The notes under the pieces were generated by a model. It did not search any database. It had not been told where the DNA came from and saw only the letters and a list, made by a program, of their open reading frames with translations. From Massilia aquatica (GTDB lineage Bacteria > Pseudomonadota > Gammaproteobacteria > Burkholderiales > Burkholderiaceae_D): DNA of 64,000 bases. Of the stretch, positions 57,366 through 64,000 are shown in pieces (position 1 is the first letter of the stretch; every line of letters starts with the position of its first letter). The translations under genes and the position numbers were made by a program. The stretch covers positions 461,651 through 525,650 of the forward strand of contig NZ_VVIW01000003.1 of the NCBI RefSeq assembly GCF_011682045.1. The letters are read 5' to 3'.

Positions 57366-59207
57366 TCAGACAAACACGGCATGCGATTCGGTTTTGCTGG
57401 ACGTGCCAGGGGCCTGGCCACGCGCCGGCTCATTGTGCAAAGGGACGCTCACGCAGACCGTCGTCCCTTCTCCGGCATTGCTGGTAATGGAAAACGAGCC
57501 GCCCAGGATGCTGATGCGCTCCTCGATGCCGACCAGGCCGAACGAGCCGACCTTGGCCCGTTCGCCCGCCTGCAGGCCGATGCCGTTGTCGATCACGGTC
57601 ATCGACAGGCGATTGCCATTGAGCTTGAGTTCGACCCTGACCCGGGTGGCTTGCGCATGGCGCACGATGTTGCTCAGCGACTCTTGCAGGATGCGGAAGA
57701 AGGCGGTGGCCGCATGGTCGCTGAGCGCCACTTCCTTCGGCTCGTCGATCAGTTCGCAGGCGATGCCGGTGCGGCGCTTGAATTCGGCGATCTGCCATTC
57801 GACCGCCGCCGACAGGCCCAGGTCGAGCACGTTCGGACGCAGGTCGTTGATGATCTGGCGCACGCTCTTGATGGTGGCGTCGATCTGTTGCAGGGTGGAA
57901 CGGGCGCGCGCATGCAGGCGCGGATGGCGCTCCTGCGTGCGCGAACTGAGCATGTCCGCTTCGATCCGCAGCGCCAGCAGGTTCTGGCCCAGGTCGTCGT
58001 GGATTTCGCGCGCGATGCGCTTGCGCTCGCCTTCCTTGATCTGGTCGGCGTGGGCCGCCAGGCGGCGCAGGTTCTGGTGCGACAGTTGCAGTTTGGCCTG
58101 GCTGTCGCGCAGTTCGCGCGTCATGCCCTTGGCCATCTTGATGGCGCGCCGGCGCGACGAGGTCAGCGCATGGAACAGGGCATACAGCAGCATCGAGCTG
58201 ACCGAGCCGGCCATCATCGCCAGCCACGGCGCGAATTCCTCGAAGCCGGTGTACAGCTCGTTGGCGGAGACGCTGAAGGTGGCGTCCCACTGGCGCCCGT
58301 TGAAGTCGATCGGCAGGGTCGCATTGAAGCGCTCGGGCGCCAGCAGGGCAGGCAGGGAAGAGGGGTCGCCGCCGCTGTCGAACAACACGCGTCCGCTCAG
58401 CTTGTCCGGGCCGGGGGCGTTATCGACCAGCATCATGCGCACATTCTTGATCGGTACTTCGTCGATCACGCCCTGCACCAGCTTGTGCACGCTGAACGCG
58501 ATCCCGACCGTACCCAGGTAAGCGGCGCGCCGCTGCGCCACGGTCGCGGTCGGCGCATGCGGGCGGTAGACCGGCAGGCGCATGCCGAGCCCGGTGCGGT
58601 TCGGACCCGAAATAAACGAAATCGGCAAGCCCGAGGTGAACAGCTTGCCGGTGTCGCGCAGCTCGCCCAGGGTGCCGACGATCAGCGGATTGGTCAACAG
58701 GTCGAAACCGAGGGTGGCGGCCCAGCGTTCTTCCGGCTCGGCGAAGGTGACCACCGTATAGGAAGGGCGGCGTCCGGGCGGCTTGATGGAAAACTCCTCC
58801 CCCTCGGCGCCGTCGGCCGCGCGTTCCTTGCGCACGCGCGCAAGGAAGGCTTCGCGGTCGGCGTCCTGCAGCATCTGGGCGAAATTGATGCTTTCGATGG
58901 CCGGAAAATTGCGCGCCAGTCCCAGCCCGTTGACGTAGCCGTGGAACTGGCGGCGCGTGAGCGGCTCGCTGATCTGGAACACGCTGACTGTGCCGCGCAG
59001 CACGTCCGTATACGACTTGATGCGGGCGTTGATGGTGTTGCGGGCGTTTTGCGCCAGGCCGGCGAAGCGGGCGCGCGAATCCGTTTCAATAGAATTGGCG
59101 GTGGCGAGGTAAAGCACCAGGCCCACCGCCAGGGAAAAGGGCAGGCCGACCCACAGGGCGGGCCGTGCCGTAGAGAATGTTTTTATAGTTGTCTTCAGAG
59201 TAAGCAT
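57366..59207 (-). CDS. CHASE-domain sensor histidine kinase (NarL-type, HisKA_3)
   Basis: About 613 residues. TM1 near 17-36, CHASE sensor (about 60-270, FQISEPLTRRQFHGYVNGLG, then FPAIESINFAQML), TM2 near 290-315, then a HisKA_3 dimerisation domain with the phospho-His in RIAREIHDDLGQNLLALR, and a HATPase (VIDNGIGLQAG, then GSFGLVGIEERI). Its response regulator is not next to it. The start at 59207 is preferred: AAAGGA lies 12 bases before it. It lies upstream of the WCTR gene on the same strand, 289 bases apart. Confidence 0.88.
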   Translation of the reverse strand: MLTLKTTIKTFSTARPALWVGLPFSLAVGLVLYLATANSIETDSRARFAGLAQNARNTINARIKSYTDVLRGTVSVFQISEPLTRRQFHGYVNGLGLARNFPAIESINFAQMLQDADREAFLARVRKERAADGAEGEEFSIKPPGRRPSYTVVTFAEPEERWAATLGFDLLTNPLIVGTLGELRDTGKLFTSGLPISFISGPNRTGLGMRLPVYRPHAPTATVAQRRAAYLGTVGIAFSVHKLVQGVIDEVPIKNVRMMLVDNAPGPDKLSGRVLFDSGGDPSSLPALLAPERFNATLPIDFNGRQWDATFSVSANELYTGFEEFAPWLAMMAGSVSSMLLYALFHALTSSRRRAIKMAKGMTRELRDSQAKLQLSHQNLRRLAAHADQIKEGERKRIAREIHDDLGQNLLALRIEADMLSSRTQERHPRLHARARSTLQQIDATIKSVRQIINDLRPNVLDLGLSAAVEWQIAEFKRRTGIACELIDEPKEVALSDHAATAFFRILQESLSNIVRHAQATRVRVELKLNGNRLSMTVIDNGIGLQAGERAKVGSFGLVGIEERISILGGSFSITSNAGEGTTVCVSVPLHNEPARGQAPGTSSKTESHAVFV

Positions 59208-59334
59208 AGCGAGTTGCATTCCTTTCGGTAGCCGCAAATGGCGATGCAGTGTTTGATGCACATTAACTGGAAGTTAGTTGTCATAATACCTATTTAGACT
59301 GATAGGTATGGAGATCGGAAAAGTCTGAATATAG

Positions 59335-59370
59335 AAAAAACCCCGCTGCGGCAGTGCCGGGGCGGGGTTT
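59335..59370 (-). terminator. Intrinsic terminator of glnS
   Basis: AAACCCCGC/GCGGGGTTT arms with an inner stem and, on the minus strand, a following T-run. It lies about 35 bases behind the glnS stop. Confidence 0.8.
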
Positions 59371-59403
59371 GGAGGGGACGAAAACGTCGCGTTAGAGCAA
59401 CGT

Positions 59404-61161
59404 TTATTTAGCGAAGCTATCTTTCAGAGTGGTAACTCTGTTAAATACCGGCTTGCCCGGGGTGGAATCGACACGGTCCGCGACGAAGTAGCCGTGGCGC
59501 TCGAACTGGAAGCGCTGGTCGGGCTCGGCTGCGCTCATGCCCGGCTCCAGGTAGGCGGTCACCACTTCCAGCGCGTTCGGATTGAGGAACGGCTTCCATT
59601 CGCGGCCGCCGGCATCCGGCTGCGGCTCGGTGAACAGGCGGTCGTACAGGCGCACTTCGGCCTCCAGGGCGGTGGCGGCGCTGACCCAGTGAATGTTACC
59701 TTTGACCTTGTAGGTGTTCGAACCTTCGGTGCCCGATTTGCTGTCCTCGAAATACTTTACGTGAACGGCGGTAACATTCCCATCGGCATCCTTGTCGAAA
59801 CCGGTGCACTCGGTCACGTAGCCGTGACGCAGCCGAACCCGGCTGCCGGGGGCGTCGCCGATCGGCGGGAAATACCGAAAGTAACCTTTTGGCGGCACTT
59901 CCATGAAGTCGTCCTGCTCGATCCAGAGCTCGCGCGTGATAGGGAAAGTGCGCAGGCCGCGCTCCGGAAAGTGCGGGTGCACGGGCGAGCTGCATTCGAC
60001 CGATTCGCCTTCCGGAAAGTTATCAATAATCAACTTCAGCGGACGCAGCACGGCGGTGGCGCGCGGCGCTTTCGGGTCGAGGTCCTCGCGCAGGCAGCCT
60101 TCGAGCGTGCTCATGTCGATCCAGCCGTCGGCCTTGGACACGCCGATGCGCTCGCAGAACAGCTGGATCGATTCCGGCGTGTAGCCGCGCCGGCGCAGGC
60201 CGACGATGGTTGGCATGCGCGGATCGTCCCAGCCGCTCACGATGCCGTCTTCGACCAGTTCGCGCAGCTTGCGCTTGCTGGTGATCACGTAGGTCAGGTT
60301 CAGGCGCGCGAATTCGTACTGGTGCGGCAGCGGCTTTTTAAAGAAGCCGCCTTCGGCCAGGGTGGCCAGCAGCCAGTCGTAGAACGGGCGGTGGTCCTGG
60401 AACTCAAGCGTGCAGACCGAATGGGTGATGTTTTCCAGCGCGTCCGAAATCGGGTGCGTGAAGTCGTACATCGGATAGATGCACCAGGCGTCGCCGGTAC
60501 GGTGATGATGCGCATGGCGGATCCGGTAGATGGCCGGGTCGCGGTTGGTCATGATGGGCGAGGCCATCGAATCGGCGGCCATCTTCACGCGCAGGATGTG
60601 CTCGCCGTCCTTGTACTTGCCGGCCTTCATGTCGCGGAACAGGGCCAGCGATTCCTCCGGCGTGCGGTCGCGGAAGGGCGAGTTGGTGCCCGGCGTGCCG
60701 AAGTTGCCGCGGTTGTTCTTGATATCGTCGGCACTCTGGCTGTCCACATAGGCATAGCCGGCGGTGATCAGGTACTCGGCCATGGCGTACAGGCGCTCGA
60801 AATAGTCGCTCGCGTAGTACAGGTGGTTCTCGCCCTGCTGTTCCCAGTCGAAACCAAGCCACTTGACGCTGTCGATGATGGTGTCGACGTATTCCTGTTC
60901 TTCCTTGGCCGGATTGGTATCGTCGAAACGCAGGTGGCAGCGGCCGTTGTAGTCGCGCGCCAGGCCGAAGTTGACGCAGATCGACTTGGCGTGGCCGATG
61001 TGCAGATAGCCGTTCGGCTCCGGCGGGAAGCGGGTAATGACTGGTGGCAAGCCCTCGCGGACGTGCTTGCCGGCGGCCAGGTCTTTTTCGACGATGCCGC
61101 GCAGGAAGTTCGGCGACGGGGCATTCGCAGCCGGCGCCGCAGTGTTTTTTTCGTTGCTCAT
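59404..61161 (-). CDS. glnS: Glutaminyl-tRNA synthetase
   Basis: 585 residues, class Ic synthetase. The HIGH motif is in YLHIGHAKSICVNFGLA, the KMSKS-like loop in VITSKRKLRELVEDG, and the anticodon-binding beta-barrels follow from about residue 350. It charges tRNA-Gln with glutamine, which shows that this organism has the direct route. A hydrophilic N-terminal extension of about 20 residues is normal. Confidence 0.97.
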   Translation of the reverse strand: MSNEKNTAAPAANAPSPNFLRGIVEKDLAAGKHVREGLPPVITRFPPEPNGYLHIGHAKSICVNFGLARDYNGRCHLRFDDTNPAKEEQEYVDTIIDSVKWLGFDWEQQGENHLYYASDYFERLYAMAEYLITAGYAYVDSQSADDIKNNRGNFGTPGTNSPFRDRTPEESLALFRDMKAGKYKDGEHILRVKMAADSMASPIMTNRDPAIYRIRHAHHHRTGDAWCIYPMYDFTHPISDALENITHSVCTLEFQDHRPFYDWLLATLAEGGFFKKPLPHQYEFARLNLTYVITSKRKLRELVEDGIVSGWDDPRMPTIVGLRRRGYTPESIQLFCERIGVSKADGWIDMSTLEGCLREDLDPKAPRATAVLRPLKLIIDNFPEGESVECSSPVHPHFPERGLRTFPITRELWIEQDDFMEVPPKGYFRYFPPIGDAPGSRVRLRHGYVTECTGFDKDADGNVTAVHVKYFEDSKSGTEGSNTYKVKGNIHWVSAATALEAEVRLYDRLFTEPQPDAGGREWKPFLNPNALEVVTAYLEPGMSAAEPDQRFQFERHGYFVADRVDSTPGKPVFNRVTTLKDSFAK

Positions 61162-61325
61162 GGAGGGATGCTTTGCGAATGATAAGGTTGTGTCATTTTA
61201 ACGCAAATAGGTGTTGCTATCAGCGTCAAAGGGCGCCTGTCCCGGCGCCGGGCGCCGCGTTCCGCCCCTTTGATGCCGTTCTATAGGATAATCTCGCTTT
61301 ACAGTTTCGGCAGCAGGAGTTTCCC

Positions 61326-61616
61326 GTGGACAATTTATACACCACCCTCGGCGTGGCGCCGAATGCGACCGACGACGAGATCAAGAAGGTTTACCGCTCG
61401 CTGGCGATGCGTTTCCACCCGGACCGCAACGACGCGCCCGGTGCGGAAGTGCGTTTCAAGAGCATCGTCAAGGCTTACGAGATCCTGTCCGACCCGGCCA
61501 AACGCGAGGAATACAACCAGAGCGTCAACCACCGCATCATCATCGATGCGGAAGAGGAGGCTTTCGCCCTGTGGCGTTCGCTGTTCAGCCTGAACGGCGT
61601 GACCTTGCCGGCGTAA
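61326..61616 (+). CDS. J-domain (DnaJ-like) co-chaperone
   Basis: 96 residues from a GTG start with AGGAG upstream. The J domain covers residues 3-65: [20 protein letters not shown], the HPD motif in MRFHPDRND, and [14 protein letters not shown]. The short tail has no Zn-finger or client-binding domain. It should stimulate an Hsp70. Three unknown genes follow on the same strand. Confidence 0.9.
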   Translation: MDNLYTTLGVAPNATDDEIKKVYRSLAMRFHPDRNDAPGAEVRFKSIVKAYEILSDPAKREEYNQSVNHRIIIDAEEEAFALWRSLFSLNGVTLPA

Positions 61617-61716
61617 GCACCGCCCCCATATCCGGACATGGCACGCGCCTGCCGCAGGCGGCGTGCGTCCGCGCTTCGCTTCAACAGTAGATACGCATTA
61701 CCAACAGGATCAGAAA

Positions 61717-62220
61717 ATGAGAAAAGTACATCCCGAATTTGCCTACCAGTCGCGTGAACTCGGCGGCCAGATCGACGGCATTTTGGGCGACCCGCCGAAC
61801 CGCAAGAACTACGACATGATGGTCGGCGCCCTGGTGGGCGAATACACCAGCGGCGGCGGCATCGAAGACGTCAACATGATGAGTTTCGCGCTGGTCGACC
61901 ACATCACCTTCAGCGATACCAAGGGCTTGCTGGCGGAAGCGGGCGAGTACGAAGGCGGCAGCCCCGAAAAAGTGTTCGCCATGGCCGCCTGCGAAGGCGA
62001 GGCCGAAGCCATGTACGCGGCCATGACCGACAACCATCCGGAACTGGCGCGCCAGGCCATCATCACCGCCTTCCTGTTCAAGCATCCGCGCATGTGGGAA
62101 GAGGACGACGAATCGCTCGAACAGCTCTCGCGCGACGATGACGGCGACGACCGCTACGACGACGAAGACGACGGCGTTACCGACGACTTCGCCCAGATGT
62201 TCGACAAGGAAGGAGATTGA
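61717..62220 (+). CDS. Hypothetical protein with acidic C-terminus (J-cassette gene 2)
   Basis: 167 residues. It starts MRKVHPEFAYQSRELGGQID and ends in an extreme Asp/Glu stretch (DDDGDDRYDDEDDG). No membrane segment or known domain. It lies 100 bases behind the J-domain gene and 2 bases before the next gene. The ATG at 61717 is chosen over upstream in-frame starts because it follows AT-rich spacer sequence. Confidence 0.6.
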   Translation: MRKVHPEFAYQSRELGGQIDGILGDPPNRKNYDMMVGALVGEYTSGGGIEDVNMMSFALVDHITFSDTKGLLAEAGEYEGGSPEKVFAMAACEGEAEAMYAAMTDNHPELARQAIITAFLFKHPRMWEEDDESLEQLSRDDDGDDRYDDEDDGVTDDFAQMFDKEGD

Positions 62221-62222
62221 GC

Positions 62223-63002
62223 ATGAGCGAGAACAGCAATCTGCCCGCGCTGTCGAAACAGATCAGCGAACTGGTACTGGCCGGTTCGCTGTCGCACGCC
62301 GAGCAGGCCTTTTCCGAAGCGGTCGAGACGCATGGCGACCTGGCCGTGGTCGAAGTGCTCTCCACGCTCGCGCCGCAGGTCACGGCCCTGCATTTGTCCG
62401 GTTTTGATGGCGGCAAGACCTCGCTGGCGACCCTGCTGGTGCCGCCCAAGGCCTGGGCCGACAGCCTGGCGTTCTTTGCCGCCACCTGGTCGGACGACAT
62501 GATCGAAGACGACCCTGAGCGCGTCGCCGAAACCCTGTTCGCGCACGTGCACGGCATCGTGTTTTCGGCCGACGACCAGGAGCGCCGCGCCGAGCTGCTG
62601 ATGGAAGCCTCGGCCACCGACCATGGCGCGACCGTGTTCGCGATCCTGTTCTCGATGGCGCCCAAAGAGATGCTCGAACTGGCCGGCGAAGTGCTGGCCA
62701 AGGGCCCGTACATCACCAGCCAGACCTCGTCCGACAGCGACGTGGCGCCACTGGCGATCGAACTGGCCAAGGCCAGCGAAGATGGCTGGGACCGCGCCCT
62801 GTTCGAACTGTTCCCCGACTTCCGCCACAGCGGCGACATTGCCGACGCCGAGTACACCGACGACCCGGACGAAGAGCAGCAGTTCCTGATGCGCAGCACC
62901 AAGGAACTGCTGTACCGCTTGCGCAAGCAGGTGCCGTCCTCGCGCAGCAATGTGCCCAAGCGCGGCGCGCGCAAGAGCATCGGCACGGGAATCTTCTCGT
63001 GA
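62223..63002 (+). CDS. Hypothetical protein (J-cassette gene 3)
   Basis: 259 residues, mostly helical with an acidic middle and a basic C-terminus (RNVPKRGARKSIG-like, near the end). No recognised domain. GGAGATTGAGC precedes the ATG. Its stop overlaps the next start by one base (TGATG). Confidence 0.6.
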   Translation: MSENSNLPALSKQISELVLAGSLSHAEQAFSEAVETHGDLAVVEVLSTLAPQVTALHLSGFDGGKTSLATLLVPPKAWADSLAFFAATWSDDMIEDDPERVAETLFAHVHGIVFSADDQERRAELLMEASATDHGATVFAILFSMAPKEMLELAGEVLAKGPYITSQTSSDSDVAPLAIELAKASEDGWDRALFELFPDFRHSGDIADAEYTDDPDEEQQFLMRSTKELLYRLRKQVPSSRSNVPKRGARKSIGTGIFS

Positions 63003-63892
63003 TGGAGGCGGCGCCAAACACGCTGCCGGCCATCGTCGTCGAACGCCTGCCGCGGCTGGTGCGGGCGATCCGCTGCCTGTCCGCGCGCGCGATCGGCGAC
63101 GAGTCGGTGATCCTGGCCGATGAACTGGCCGGCATCACCGCCATGGTGGCCGAAAAGTTCACCAACGACCGCACCGCCGAAGGCATCCAGAAGGCCCTGC
63201 TGCTGACGGTGGGCTGCGTGTCGCTGGGACTCGAGCACGAACTGGGCGAAGAAGACGACGACGCCACGCTCGATTTCCTGATCGAGGAAGGCGCCGAGCA
63301 TGCGTTCCAGACGGGTTTTCGCATGGTGCGCGATCTGGCCGCCTTGCCGGAGGATTCGCTGGTGGGCGAGTACGACCAGGACCCGGTGTATGCACAGCGG
63401 CGCCTGAAGGATTTGTTCGTCGATATCTGCGCCGCCGATCCGTACCAGAACTGGGCCGGATTCGAAAAGTTCGAGGTCCAGTACAGGCAGCGCAAGGCGG
63501 TGCAGGCGATCGTGCGCGCGGCCGGCTGGCTGCGCCGCCATCACTACGCGGGGCCGATCAACGACGCCGACTTGAATGCCGAAGGCGTGATTGCGGTGGC
63601 GATCATTTTCGCGATTGAAGGCGGCGGGCGGATCGTGGCGCGCACCGGGCAGGCCGATTTTGAGCGCCTGGTCAAATCGGTGCGCAAGAACAAGCCCGAT
63701 TATGAAGAGGGCTGGGCGGCGCTGATGAAGCAGGTGCCGGCGCAGCACCAGCCGGTGATCGCGGAGCGGATCGAATCGTACCGCACCAACTGCACCGTCA
63801 TTCAAAAAATCCGCACGCGCACGGCGATGAAGACCTTGTTTGCCGAGTTCGAGAACTATGCGGGCTCGGAGCTCGATGCGGATTACGGCTAA
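63002..63892 (+). CDS. Hypothetical protein (J-cassette gene 4)
   Basis: 296 residues, helical, with an acidic patch EHELGEEDDDATLDF near residue 80. No known domain; ATG 63002 is coupled to the previous stop. The last gene before the window edge. The four genes from 61326 form one likely operon. Confidence 0.6.
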   Translation: MEAAPNTLPAIVVERLPRLVRAIRCLSARAIGDESVILADELAGITAMVAEKFTNDRTAEGIQKALLLTVGCVSLGLEHELGEEDDDATLDFLIEEGAEHAFQTGFRMVRDLAALPEDSLVGEYDQDPVYAQRRLKDLFVDICAADPYQNWAGFEKFEVQYRQRKAVQAIVRAAGWLRRHHYAGPINDADLNAEGVIAVAIIFAIEGGGRIVARTGQADFERLVKSVRKNKPDYEEGWAALMKQVPAQHQPVIAERIESYRTNCTVIQKIRTRTAMKTLFAEFENYAGSELDADYG

Positions 63893-63925
63893 ACACTTTT
63901 GTAGTTAGCACCGCTAGCCCTCAAG

Positions 63926-64000
63926 CCGTCGTTCCCGGCCTCGGCGGCCCCCTTGGCGGGAATCCATAGCACTTGTAAGCATAGGTGCTATGGATTCCCG
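63926..64000. repeat. Palindromic extragenic repeat (copy 3, cut by window end)
   Basis: Starts CCGTCGTTCCCGG like copies 1 and 2 and contains GGCGGGAATCCATAGCAC, whose counterpart GTGCTATGGATTCCCG is at the end of the window, so the right arm is incomplete. Confidence 0.7.

Overview
The window looks like chromosomal DNA of a high-GC betaproteobacterium of the Oxalobacteraceae, probably Massilia, Duganella or a close relative. The evidence is the strong GC3 codon use, two PEP-CTERM exosortase substrates, the mix of housekeeping genes (udk, pyrF, sbcB, glnS, dadA with an Lrp-type regulator) and small families typical of that group. This taxonomic call is an inference from gene content; no rRNA is present and I found no tRNA.

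Bases 1 to about 6,700 are the end of an integrated prophage: the end of a tail-fibre gene, a tail-associated gene, an intrinsic terminator, a compact lysis cassette (coiled-coil membrane protein, holin candidate, SAR endolysin, Rz-like and Rz1-like spanins with overlapping starts), an AT-richer cargo block with a membrane diguanylate cyclase, and an inward-facing tyrosine integrase. Next come stress or conflict genes (a NADAR/DarT1-associated-like protein, a zeta-toxin-like kinase) and a beta-propeller-like protein. From 9.8 to 20.5 kb lie udk, a PEP-CTERM protein, small enzymes, an acyltransferase, a tandem pair of OmpA-like lipoproteins (the second frame-broken by an exact 37-bp duplication), a bactofilin-like protein, a DUF1264 protein and a low-complexity lipoprotein.

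From 20.4 to 32.8 kb are an MFS/HxlR divergent pair with two palindromes between them, a PAAR plus lysozyme-like type VI secretion module, two NHL-type beta-propeller proteins (one fused to an M23 peptidase-like domain), a second PEP-CTERM protein, dadA with its divergent Lrp-type regulator, pirin, DUF378 and an M20 peptidase. From 33 to 38 kb are a GH2 hydrolase and a natural glycosyltransferase/UDP-galactopyranose-mutase-like fusion joined by a glycine-rich repeat linker. From 38 to 55.6 kb are a low-complexity lipoprotein, VanZ, an Ohr/OhrR/SDR peroxide-response group with a visible OhrR operator, the lemA/TPM membrane operon, pyrF, sbcB, a cNMP-binding GGDEF protein, a BtuF-like protein, an HPF-like protein, MFS/GNAT, acyltransferase and reductase genes, and small genes.

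The strongest novelty candidate is at 55,839-57,077. It is a 412-residue protein with a roughly 130-residue GRDP-like N-terminal domain followed by 19 copies of a WCTR motif. Seventeen of them are locked at a 13-residue period, with synonymous variation between copies. It resembles a multi-core peptide precursor or a repetitive Cys/Trp scaffold. No maturation enzyme is visible beside it; a CHASE-type histidine kinase lies upstream on the same strand. The window ends with glnS and a four-gene J-domain/unknown cassette. Dispersed palindromic elements (GGGGTCAGAGC-type and CGTCGTTCCCGC-type), two minisatellites and one candidate small RNA occupy the gaps.
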